DNA of 21,879 nucleotides from an uncultured Bacilli bacterium (GCA_944363685.1 CALVUV010000007.1:1-21879); one strand, 5' to 3'; counted from the first letter of the stretch, positions 14,084 through 19,293 are shown. A program made the numbers and translations. The notes: generated by a model not told the origin, from the letters alone.

Positions 14084-14757
14084 TATTCTAGCCTCTGATA
14101 ATGATATCCTTCATTATCTTCACTTTGTTGTTCTTTACGTTTCTTTAAGTGCTTTTTAATAGAATTAACATCTTTTAAATTAGCTTTCTCCCACTCATAA
14201 AGAATTTTATCAGTATATTTAACATTATAAACTTGATTAAGAACTGTTTCTTTAATAGCCAGTTTTATGATTTCAGGATTATATTCCCATGAATTAATAA
14301 ATTCAACTTCAGATGAAGATAATGTTCTTCCAAATTCTTTTTCTGCAAATTCTAATACATTAACATTAACATTAGCATTAACATTTACATTATCATTTAC
14401 ATTTACATTAGGTTTTTTATTTTTTAACCTATGGTTTTTATTTTCAAAACCACTGGTTTTTTTATAGTTTTCTTCTTCTGAAACTATAGTTTCTTCATAG
14501 TTATTAGATACGTTTTCATCATCCTTTTTAGATGGTCTTCCACCCTTTTTACCATCCTTTTTTCTCTTAGTATTAGCATCTAATTGAGGCTTAACTAGCT
14601 TGAACATTCTTGTTAATTCTTTAGATAATTCATTAGGTGGTTTACCATCTAATGAATAGTTAATAATCGCCTCATAGAAAGCTAATCTATCTTTATCATC
14701 CATATCTTCAACCGAATCCCTGAAACTGTCATAAAAAACAAAACTATTTTGTACCAT
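14083..14757 (-). CDS. Replication initiator with C-terminal DnaD domain
   Basis: 224 residues. The N-terminal part (NSFVFYDSFRDSVEDMDDKD, then RLAFYEAIINYSLDG) is the DUF6291-type domain; a basic linker (TKRKKDGKKGGRPSKK) and a low-complexity Asn-Val run at 117-134 follow. The DnaD_2 helicase-loader domain is at about 136-204 (LEFAEKEFGRTLSSSEVEF, YNPEIIKLAIKET, KYTDKILYEWEK). It likely opens the phage origin and recruits the DnaB helicase encoded next. The Asn-Val run is encoded by a nine-copy hexamer array (14356-14409), which may itself be the origin. Confidence 0.88.
   Translation of the reverse strand: MVQNSFVFYDSFRDSVEDMDDKDRLAFYEAIINYSLDGKPPNELSKELTRMFKLVKPQLDANTKRKKDGKKGGRPSKKDDENVSNNYEETIVSEEENYKKTSGFENKNHRLKNKKPNVNVNDNVNVNANVNVNVLEFAEKEFGRTLSSSEVEFINSWEYNPEIIKLAIKETVLNQVYNVKYTDKILYEWEKANLKDVNSIKKHLKKRKEQQSEDNEGYHYQRLE
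14356..14409. repeat. Nine-copy hexamer array inside the initiator gene (candidate iterons)
   Basis: Nine head-to-tail copies of a WACATT-type hexamer (plus strand: TACATT, AACATT, AACATT, AGCATT, AACATT, TACATT, ATCATT, TACATT, TACATT). On the coding strand each unit is AATGTW and reads Asn-Val. Origins embedded in the initiator gene as short direct repeats are known in phages of Gram-positive bacteria, so this is a good origin candidate. Confidence 0.6.
14409..14493. repeat. Cluster of short palindromes next to the hexamer array
   Basis: Directly beside the array are TAGGTT/AACCTA around an 11-bp all-A/T centre (14409-14431), AACCTATGGTT (14426-14436), AAAACCACTGGTTTT (14446-14460, 7-bp arms) and the perfect GAAACTATAGTTTC (14480-14493). 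They may form the melting or binding part of the origin. All lie within the linker-coding part of the initiator. Confidence 0.45.
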
Positions 14758-14774
14758 AAGTCCTCCCTGCTCGA

Positions 14775-15032
14775 TTAATTTGCATTTATCTTACTTATCT
14801 TTTTTAAATAAGAAATATTTATACGATAGTAATCAACTACCCTTTCCATTGGAACTAAGTTACTAGGTAGTTCAAAACCTTCTTCTTTTATTTGCTTCCT
14901 CAGTTCATTAAAATCATTCCTTGCATATTCCATACATTTACCACTAATCTTTTGCATATCACTTCTTGTAGCCCATTGTTTATTTATTACTTCTAAAAGT
15001 TCAGAGGCATTAAGTTGTTTAAATTTAGACAT
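14775..15032 (-). CDS. Small early DNA-binding-like protein
   Basis: 85 residues from ATG 15032 (GAGGTGG upstream; the longer frame needs a GTG inside that site). The pattern LNASELLEVINKQWATRSDM, a conserved helical middle (CMEYARNDFNELRKQI) and ELPSNLVPMERVVDYYRINI followed by SYLKK matches a small helix-turn-helix-like early protein found beside initiator genes in Gram-positive phages and conjugative elements. It probably binds DNA, perhaps in replication or excision. Function not proven. Confidence 0.7.
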   Translation of the reverse strand: MSKFKQLNASELLEVINKQWATRSDMQKISGKCMEYARNDFNELRKQIKEEGFELPSNLVPMERVVDYYRINISYLKKISKINAN

Positions 15033-15033
15033 A

Positions 15034-15234
15034 CTACTTACCACCTCTTAGCATATAGTTTCTAACTTCATAATAACTACAGATAGAACCTTTATCTTGA
15101 TCACACATATTTGCATACTTAATAAAGTCATCACTTTTATTAAATAATAAATGAGTTAAAATAAAGACAATAGAAATTAAAACAATTACTACTATCAAAA
15201 TCTTAACCCACTTTTTTAATCTTAATTTTTTCAT
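15034..15234 (-). CDS. Small single-pass membrane protein, first gene after cro; probable antisense RNA target
   Basis: 66 residues: a basic start (MKKLRLKKWVK), one membrane helix (about 11-29, ILIVVIVLISIVFILTHLLF) and a short outer tail with two Cys (NMCDQDKGSICSYYEVRNYM). The CSYYEVR tail recurs in small membrane proteins of Gram-positive phages and mobile elements; role unknown. Its RBS (AAGGGA) is placed normally. The 24 nt just before that site (15248-15271) are complementary to a putative antisense RNA encoded at about 16966-17071, so this is likely the gene whose translation the RNA blocks. It is coupled to the next gene. Confidence 0.75.
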   Translation of the reverse strand: MKKLRLKKWVKILIVVIVLISIVFILTHLLFNKSDDFIKYANMCDQDKGSICSYYEVRNYMLRGGK

Positions 15235-15247
15235 AATATCAAATCCC

Positions 15248-15271
15248 TTCTTAGCCTTGACCGACTTTTTT
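15248..15271 (-). promoter_or_regulatory. Antisense target element in the early leader (copy 1)
   Basis: Minus-sense AAAAAAGTCGGTCAAGG followed by CTAAGAA, between the stop of the cro-like gene and the RBS of 15034-15234. Apart from one base it equals the plus-sense sequence at 17006-17029, so the two form a 24-bp inverted repeat across the immunity region. In the early mRNA it can fold as AGTC-GGTCAA-GGCT. Confidence 0.75.
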
Positions 15272-15272
15272 A

Positions 15273-15509
15273 TTATTGTTTCTGCATTCTGTCATATACT
15301 TTTTTAAAAAAAATATCTATACTAACGTCATAATAATTTAGTAAAATATCTAGTATATAAATTTTAATAGAACTATTGCCATTTTCATATTTACTTATGG
15401 TATCTTTATTTATTTTAGTTGCCTCAGATACTTCAGTAATTAACAAAGCTCTGCTTTTTCTAATATTTGCTAATTCTAATCCAATAGCCTTAGTTGTTTC
15501 TGAAATCAT
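15273..15509 (-). CDS. Cro-like XRE repressor
   Basis: 78 residues with a typical XRE helix-turn-helix at about 9-62 (LELANIRKSRALLITEVSEA, TKINKDTISKYENGNSSIK). First gene of the early operon, from ATG 15509 behind ATAGGAGGTT and about 17 nt from the predicted transcription start. It stands in the Cro position opposite CI, so it should repress CI or tune the early promoter. Its last codons (YDRMQKQ) contain the third copy of the operator (15280-15295), so repressor binding inside the gene could act as a roadblock. Confidence 0.85.
   Translation of the reverse strand: MISETTKAIGLELANIRKSRALLITEVSEATKINKDTISKYENGNSSIKIYILDILLNYYDVSIDIFFKKVYDRMQKQ
15280..15295. promoter_or_regulatory. Repressor operator O3, inside the cro-like gene
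   Basis: TTCTGCATTCTGTCAT differs by one base from O2. It lies about 230 bp downstream of the early promoter start, in the 3' end of the cro-like gene. It could support DNA looping or a transcription roadblock. Confidence 0.65.
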
Positions 15510-15532
15510 TTTCTAACCTCCTATCTGTACCA

Positions 15533-15561
15533 ATTATATTATGACAGTTTGCAGAAGTCAA
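15533..15561 (-). promoter_or_regulatory. Early lytic promoter (PR-like)
   Basis: Minus strand: TTGACT (15561-15556), a 17-bp spacer and TATAAT (15538-15533). Predicted start near 15526, about 17 nt before the cro-like ATG. Operator O1 covers the spacer, so CI binding would shut the promoter. Confidence 0.88.
15541..15556. promoter_or_regulatory. Repressor operator O1
   Basis: ATGACAGTTTGCAGAA, inverted relative to O2 with 12 bp between them. It overlaps the early promoter spacer. Confidence 0.75.
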
Positions 15562-15568
15562 TACCCTT

Positions 15569-15584
15569 TTCTGCATTTTGTCAT
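15569..15584. promoter_or_regulatory. Repressor operator O2
   Basis: TTCTGCATTTTGTCAT, between the two divergent promoters. Reverse-complemented, its outer parts ATGACA and TGCAGAA match O1. Confidence 0.75.
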
Positions 15585-15591
15585 TTTTTTA

Positions 15592-15620
15592 TTGAAAAAA
15601 ACATTTTATTATTGTATAAT
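15592..15620 (+). promoter_or_regulatory. Repressor maintenance promoter (PRM-like)
   Basis: TTGAAA (15592-15597), a 17-bp spacer and TATAAT (15615-15620) on the plus strand; start near 15627, about 14 nt before the CI ATG. O2 ends 7 bp upstream of the -35, a position from which bound CI could activate as well as repress. Confidence 0.85.
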
Positions 15621-15640
15621 TCAGTTAGAAAGGAGAATAT

Positions 15641-16288
15641 ATGGCAGAATTTTTTAGTACTAATCTTAAATATTTAAGAGAAAAAAAAGGTTTATCTCAA
15701 AATAAACTTGCAGAAAAAATAGGTGTAAATCAAACAACAATAGCACGTTGGGAAGATGATAATCGTATCCCTACCATTGATAATGCAGTAGATGTCGCTA
15801 GTGCATTAAATGTTCCTTTAACCGATTTAATTGGTAAGGATTTAAGATTTGACAATGCCGAAGTAATAGATGTAAATTCTGACATAATTAAAATACCTGT
15901 ATATGGCACCATCAAAGCCGGAATACCAATAGAAAGCCAAACTGATATTATTGATTATGTAGATATACCTAGGAGTTGGACTAAAGGTAATAAAGAGTTT
16001 TATGGTCTTAAAGTTAGTGGTGATTCCATGTTTCCTAAATATCAAGATGAAGATATAGTTATTTTTGAAAAAACAAATGATACCACACTGTACAATGGTA
16101 AAGATTGTGCTGTTATGATAAACGGAACTGAGTCAACATTTAAAAAAGTTTTAATTAATGACCAAGGAATCGTACTACAAGCTTATAATATGGCTTATGG
16201 TATTAAAATGTTTTCAAAAGAAGATGTTATAAATAAACCTATTAAAATTGTAGGTGTCGCTCGTGAAAAGAGAACTAAAATTGATTAA
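15641..16288 (+). CDS. cI: CI repressor, LexA-like (XRE HTH plus S24 peptidase)
   Basis: 215 residues. XRE helix-turn-helix at about 7-62 (LKYLREKKGLSQNKLAEKIG, VNQTTIARWEDDNRIP). After a linker, an S24 autopeptidase domain shows the Ala93-Gly94 cleavage bond (IKAGIP), catalytic Ser129 (KVSGDSMFP) and Lys168 (ESTFKKV), placed as in LexA. It should hold lysogeny and be inactivated by RecA-stimulated self-cleavage after DNA damage. AAAGGAG precedes ATG. The 206-aa membrane protein follows on the same strand. Confidence 0.94.
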   Translation: MAEFFSTNLKYLREKKGLSQNKLAEKIGVNQTTIARWEDDNRIPTIDNAVDVASALNVPLTDLIGKDLRFDNAEVIDVNSDIIKIPVYGTIKAGIPIESQTDIIDYVDIPRSWTKGNKEFYGLKVSGDSMFPKYQDEDIVIFEKTNDTTLYNGKDCAVMINGTESTFKKVLINDQGIVLQAYNMAYGIKMFSKEDVINKPIKIVGVAREKRTKID

Positions 16289-16291
16289 GGG

Positions 16292-16327
16292 TATGCTAGT
16301 ATAGGTACTTTTAATAAATTTAGCATA
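16292..16327 (+). repeat. Inverted repeat between cI and the membrane protein gene
   Basis: TATGCTA (16292-16298) and TAGCATA (16321-16327) enclose 22 bp, ending just before the GGAAAGGAGGT ribosome binding site of the next gene. It may be a leader hairpin that tunes its translation, or an operator. No U-tract follows. Confidence 0.4.
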
Positions 16328-16344
16328 GGAAAGGAGGTAAACTT

Positions 16345-16965
16345 ATGGCTTGGTTTTTATTAATAATTTCAATTGTTGCACTTATTGCTTTTATCATAAG
16401 AGTAACTACTACTTCTGATGATTCTGATGAAAATAATAACAATTCAAATAATAGCGATGAAAACGACAATAAACCTAAAATTAAAAGAATGCTTTTTGAA
16501 TGTGTTGGGGAAATGGCTGACAACGATAATGGAAAAAACAGACAAGATATAATAAAAAGAATAACAAAGAATTATAAAAAAGAGATTTTAAGTAGTGCGG
16601 ATTTATTCAATGGTTATTCTACAGCTGAAATAAAAGAAATGTATGGTTCTGTAAGTGAATTTGAAGATGTAGAATTTGATGGAATATACAAAAAAGTTGA
16701 ATACAAGGGTAAGCCTGCTTATATAATCCTTATGAAAGATACTGATGACAATTATTATGAAGTAGCTAATATAGCAAAGGATGATATAAGTAAATTTGAA
16801 GATATAGTTAATAATAATGAAGTATTAAATACAGTTATTTATGTAACTGGTGGAAAAACAAAAGAAGGAACTTATAATGACTATGGAAAAGAAATTGTTG
16901 AAACAACAGAGTTAAACTATGGAATAGATTTAAGAATTTCTTTTAAAAATAAAGACGAAAAATAA
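16345..16965 (+). CDS. Membrane-anchored lysogeny-arm protein of unknown function
   Basis: 206 residues behind a strong AGGAGGT. One membrane helix at about 3-19 (WFLLIISIVALIAFIIR), a very acidic, Asn-rich linker (about 22-43), then a helical part and a beta-rich domain (DVEFDGIYKKVEYKGKPAYI, VIYVTGGKT, NYGIDLRISF). The C-terminal pattern with VTGG and YGIDLRI recalls a diverged HIRAN-like domain, but this is weak. A membrane protein expressed from the prophage right after cI is a classic place for superinfection exclusion or host-fitness genes; that role is inferred from position only. Confidence 0.75.
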   Translation: MAWFLLIISIVALIAFIIRVTTTSDDSDENNNNSNNSDENDNKPKIKRMLFECVGEMADNDNGKNRQDIIKRITKNYKKEILSSADLFNGYSTAEIKEMYGSVSEFEDVEFDGIYKKVEYKGKPAYIILMKDTDDNYYEVANIAKDDISKFEDIVNNNEVLNTVIYVTGGKTKEGTYNDYGKEIVETTELNYGIDLRISFKNKDEK

Positions 16966-16992
16966 AAAAAGCCTCGTGCGGGAACACGAGAC
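16964..16992 (-). terminator. Intrinsic terminator of the antisense RNA
   Basis: Minus strand: GTCTCGTG-TTCCCG-CACGAGGC then seven T. The core CTCGTG/CACGAG pairs perfectly and is extended by a G-U and a G-C pair. On the plus strand no U-tract follows, so it works only for minus-strand transcripts, although no minus-strand protein gene lies upstream. Confidence 0.82.
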
Positions 16993-17071
16993 AGTGAAAA
17001 ATCACAAAAAAGTCGGTCAAGACTAAGAAACAAAATACCAATAGAATTGATATAATGCTTTTGGATTTTTC
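16966..17071 (-). ncRNA. Putative antisense RNA targeting the early operon leader
   Basis: No protein gene lies on this strand here, yet there is a consensus promoter (17106-17078) and a GC-rich intrinsic terminator, defining an RNA of about 105 nt. Positions 17029-17006 of the RNA read TTCTTAGTC-TTGACC-GACTTTTTT. This can pair over 24 nt, one pair being G-U, with the early mRNA leader at 15271-15248, ending at the Shine-Dalgarno of 15034-15234. Sense and antisense can both fold as 4-bp hairpins whose 6-nt loops (GGUCAA and UUGACC) are complementary, the usual arrangement for kissing antisense RNAs. A second small hairpin (GTGA-TTTT-TCAC) precedes the terminator. The role as an immunity or early-lysis brake is inferred. 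Confidence 0.68.
17006..17029. repeat. 24-nt pairing element in the antisense RNA (copy 2)
   Basis: Plus-sense AAAAAAGTCGGTCAAGA then CTAAGAA; inverted match to 15248-15271 with one difference (A17022 here, G there in the same sense). The difference changes a stem T-A pair to T-G, so the hairpin is kept in both. Confidence 0.8.
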
Positions 17072-17091
17072 TATTACATTATATCAATTCT
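17043..17091. repeat. 15-bp perfect inverted repeat holding two facing extended -10 boxes
   Basis: AGAATTGATATAATG (17043-17057) and CATTATATCAATTCT (17077-17091) enclose 19 bp. Each arm contains TGATATAAT, an extended -10 (TGnTATAAT), pointing inward. The plus one could drive int with a start near 17063; the minus one drives the antisense RNA. The symmetry also makes it a good repressor site. Confidence 0.65.
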
Positions 17092-17106
17092 GATATTAAA
17101 AATCAA
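17078..17106 (-). promoter_or_regulatory. Promoter of the antisense RNA
   Basis: Minus strand TTGATT (17106-17101), a 17-bp spacer and TATAAT (17083-17078), with TG one base before the -10. Predicted start near 17071. Confidence 0.72.
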
Positions 17107-17123
17107 TAGAAAGAGATGATATA

Positions 17124-18275
17124 ATGCCAGTTTATAGAGAAAAAAATAAAAAGAAATGGACTAAAGATGGAAGATCATATTACTTTAGATGCTACTATAC
17201 AGATATGTATGGTAATAGAAAACAAAAAGAAAGTAAATTATATAAATTAAGTAGTGAAGCGAAAGAAGCTGAAAGAGAATTTTTAAATAGTGTTGAAAAG
17301 AAAGATATAACAGATACTAATATATCATTTGAGTCAGTTTTTTATGAGTGGTTATCTATAAAAGAAAGAGCCGTTAAATGTACTACTTATTATCGTTTAA
17401 AACAAAATTTAACAAAACATATATTAAATTTTTTCAGTAAATATAAATTACACTCAATAAAAATGGATACAATTAATAGTTGGTACTCATATTTAGAAAA
17501 TGCTAATATCGGTGAAAAGTATCAGAACTCATTAATTGGCTATTTAAAAGAAGTTCTGACATATGCTAAGGACAATTATGACTTTGATATAAAAATCGTT
17601 TCTAGAATACAAAAAAAACGCATTTCAAAGGATGTTACAAAAGTTAATGATGCTCTATGGAATTTTTGGACAGATAAAGAATTTGATATATTCATAAAGT
17701 GTGTTGATGACCCTTTCTATTACATAATTTTTAATTTTCTTTATTATACAGGTCTTAGAATGGGAGAGCTAATTGCTTTAACTTGGAATAACGTAAATTT
17801 AGAAAGAAAAGAAATATATATAAAAGACAATTTTACAAACAAAGTAGAAGGACAGGTGTTTGCAATAGTGGATCCTAAATCCGATAATTCAATTCGTATT
17901 GTTGATTTAGACGATGACACAGTTGCAATGTTATCTAAACATTATGAACAGGAAAAAAAATTATATAATTTTTCAAATGAGTGGTTTGTTTTTGGTAATG
18001 TTAAATATGTAGCACCTACCACATTTGCAAACCATCTTGATAAATATATTGAACAGGCAAAAAAAGAACATACTAATTTTAAACGAATAACACCTCATGG
18101 TTTTAGACATTCGCATGCATCGCTATTAATTAATTTAGGATGTGATAGTCGTGAAGTTGCTGCGAGATTAGGAGATACTGTTGAAGTTATAGAAAGTACA
18201 TATTATCATATGTTTCCTGATAAGAAAAAACATACCATAGATGTATTAAATAACTTTAAAAAAAGAGGTAAATGA
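17124..18275 (+). CDS. int: Phage integrase, Tn916-type tyrosine recombinase
   Basis: 383 residues. An N-terminal arm-binding domain (about 1-60: WTKDGRSYYFRCYYTDMYGNR), a SAM-like core-binding domain (about 65-160) and a catalytic domain with R212 (YTGLRMGELIALTW), K252 (DPKSDNSIR), H325-R328 (HGFRHSH) and nucleophile Y360 (ESTYYHMFP). The second histidine of the usual LGH is Asp351 (RLGDTVE), a variant seen in this family. It recombines attP with a tRNA gene. Its RBS is weak (AAGAG) and its AUG can pair with an upstream segment. Its last codons are part of an arm-type site in attP. Confidence 0.95.
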   Translation: MPVYREKNKKKWTKDGRSYYFRCYYTDMYGNRKQKESKLYKLSSEAKEAEREFLNSVEKKDITDTNISFESVFYEWLSIKERAVKCTTYYRLKQNLTKHILNFFSKYKLHSIKMDTINSWYSYLENANIGEKYQNSLIGYLKEVLTYAKDNYDFDIKIVSRIQKKRISKDVTKVNDALWNFWTDKEFDIFIKCVDDPFYYIIFNFLYYTGLRMGELIALTWNNVNLERKEIYIKDNFTNKVEGQVFAIVDPKSDNSIRIVDLDDDTVAMLSKHYEQEKKLYNFSNEWFVFGNVKYVAPTTFANHLDKYIEQAKKEHTNFKRITPHGFRHSHASLLINLGCDSREVAARLGDTVEVIESTYYHMFPDKKKHTIDVLNNFKKRGK

Positions 18276-18283
18276 GGGGTAAA
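18263..18283 (+). repeat. Integrase arm-type site, left of attP core
   Basis: GAGGTAAA (18265) and GGGGTAAA (18276) are spaced 11 bp, one helical turn. The 21-bp block matches 18454-18474 with one mismatch and covers the int stop codon. Such paired direct repeats on both sides of a core are typical of arm sites bound by the integrase N terminus. Confidence 0.75.
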
Positions 18284-18301
18284 TAAAAAATATAATAATA
18301 A

Positions 18302-18322
18302 AACCCTTATAAAATAAGGGTT
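18302..18322. terminator. Perfect hairpin after int (weak terminator candidate)
   Basis: AACCCTTAT-AAA-ATAAGGGTT is a perfect 9-bp stem 27 bp after the int stop. On the plus strand no U-tract follows; on the minus strand it is followed by TTATTATTATATTTTTT. It may end int transcription weakly or shield attP from readthrough. Confidence 0.4.
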
Positions 18323-18332
18323 AAAATCTAAC

Positions 18333-18354
18333 TGGTGGCTCCAGCGGGAATTGA
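18333..18354 (-). other. attP core, identical to a tRNA 3' end
   Basis: On the minus strand it starts TCAATT and continues CCCGCTGGAGCCACCA: the T-loop end, the 3' half of the T-stem (CCCGC), a 7-nt acceptor strand (TGGAGCC), the discriminator A and an encoded CCA. The rest of a tRNA is absent, since upstream bases do not pair with CCCGC. This is what a phage carries when it integrates into a tRNA gene and restores its end. The predicted acceptor partner in the host tRNA starts GGCTCCA. Confidence 0.78.
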
Positions 18355-18368
18355 TTTTCAATAATATT

Positions 18369-18438
18369 TAGTAATATATTAAAAGAAAAAACTTTATTTT
18401 ATAACAAATAGTAACATATAAAAATATAGTAAAATATA
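18369..18438 (+). repeat. TAGTAA-n-ATAT repeats in the right attP arm
   Basis: TAGTAATATAT (18369), TAGTAACATATA (18409) and TAGTAAAATATA (18427) in direct orientation, in an A/T-only stretch. They may be excisionase or bending-protein sites. The 253 bp between int and the endolysin contain no gene, only attP parts and the endolysin terminator. Confidence 0.4.
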
Positions 18439-18453
18439 CATTGATATATTTTT

Positions 18454-18474
18454 AAGAGGTAAATAAGGGGTAAA
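18454..18474 (+). repeat. Integrase arm-type site, right of attP core
   Basis: GAGGTAAA (18456) and GGGGTAAA (18467), again 11 bp apart; 20 of 21 bases match the left arm site, and it has the same orientation. The two lie 191 bp apart around the core. Confidence 0.75.
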
Positions 18475-18489
18475 AATATTGAGATGCAC

Positions 18490-18523
18490 AAAAAAAAGAC
18501 CTAGAGGTTATTATTCCTCTAGG
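18490..18523 (-). terminator. Intrinsic terminator of the lysis operon
   Basis: Minus strand CCTAGAGG-AATAATAA-CCTCTAGG (18523-18500) followed by TCTTTTTTTT, six bases after the endolysin stop codon. It ends late transcription before attP. Confidence 0.9.
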
Positions 18524-18528
18524 CTTTA

Positions 18529-19293
18529 TTAATTATTAGACACTTCATATAATCCACTTGATAACACATTGTAATCTTTACCATCTATTTCAATAACTGC
18601 TTTATCAGGATTCTTTGAAACAGATTTAACAGTAAATATAGCATCTGATTTTAACCAATTACCTTTGCTAGATATTTGATTAGCATATCTATTACCATTA
18701 CCATCTACTCTGTAGAATGGTGTAATTGGTAACCACGTTCCATATTTACTCGAATAAAATGTTGTTTCATTTCCTTTAGTTTGTATGTCCTCTATTTGGC
18801 AACCATAAAATTGAACCTTTGAACCTTTATAAAGAACTTGGTCTGATCCTGCACTAGGTTGATTAGCATTATTATTTTTAACCAATTGTTTAGGAATAAA
18901 TGCACCTATGATACCATTATATGGATTATTATCTATCGTTACATACTGACGACCTTTATTATTTTGCTGTAATGCTTGATAAGTTCCATCACCATTATCT
19001 TTAATAAAGAAACATACATGGCTATCAGGAGCAAAAGAACATTTACCATACACTACTACTGTACCTGTAATCATGTTATTAATAGCAGTTTCTTGATAAT
19101 AATTTAATATTCCATTGTTATTCTTATTCTCTGCTAAACTTCTAGCATATCCACTTGGCTTACAATTAATATAAACTCCATTATTATATAGTTTATTAAA
19201 GTAATTAAATAGGTCTACACACTGTCCTCCATATAATCCATCAACATCTATCTTTTTTCCTTTGGTTTGATTAACAAAATCTTGAAAATTCAT
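18529..19293 (-). CDS. Endolysin, CHAP domain plus SH3-like wall-binding domain
   Basis: 254 residues. N-terminal CHAP amidase/endopeptidase with catalytic Cys25 (GLYGGQCVDLFNYF) and His92 (DSHVCFF), then QALQQNN near 107-112 where the third catalytic residue lies. Residues about 140-150 are a linker (NNANQPSAGSDQ), and about 152-254 form an SH3-like cell-wall-binding region (LYKGSKVQFYGCQIEDIQ, ending SSGLYEVSNN). It cuts host peptidoglycan at lysis. There is no signal peptide, so release depends on the holin encoded two genes upstream. GGAGGAAT precedes ATG, and a terminator follows. Confidence 0.93.
   Translation of the reverse strand: MNFQDFVNQTKGKKIDVDGLYGGQCVDLFNYFNKLYNNGVYINCKPSGYARSLAENKNNNGILNYYQETAINNMITGTVVVYGKCSFAPDSHVCFFIKDNGDGTYQALQQNNKGRQYVTIDNNPYNGIIGAFIPKQLVKNNNANQPSAGSDQVLYKGSKVQFYGCQIEDIQTKGNETTFYSSKYGTWLPITPFYRVDGNGNRYANQISSKGNWLKSDAIFTVKSVSKNPDKAVIEIDGKDYNVLSSGLYEVSNN

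Noticed and set aside
14356..14409. CRISPR-like array
   Set aside because: The units are 6 bp, head to tail without spacers, and in frame within a protein gene.
15730..16045. Minus-strand frames inside cI
   Set aside because: They oppose the well-supported cI gene and have neither RBS nor recognisable protein features; likewise the frame at 16320-16523.
18333..18354. Complete tRNA gene at the end of int
   Set aside because: Only the 3' end of a tRNA is present; there is no anticodon arm or matching T-stem 5' half, so it is an attachment core.
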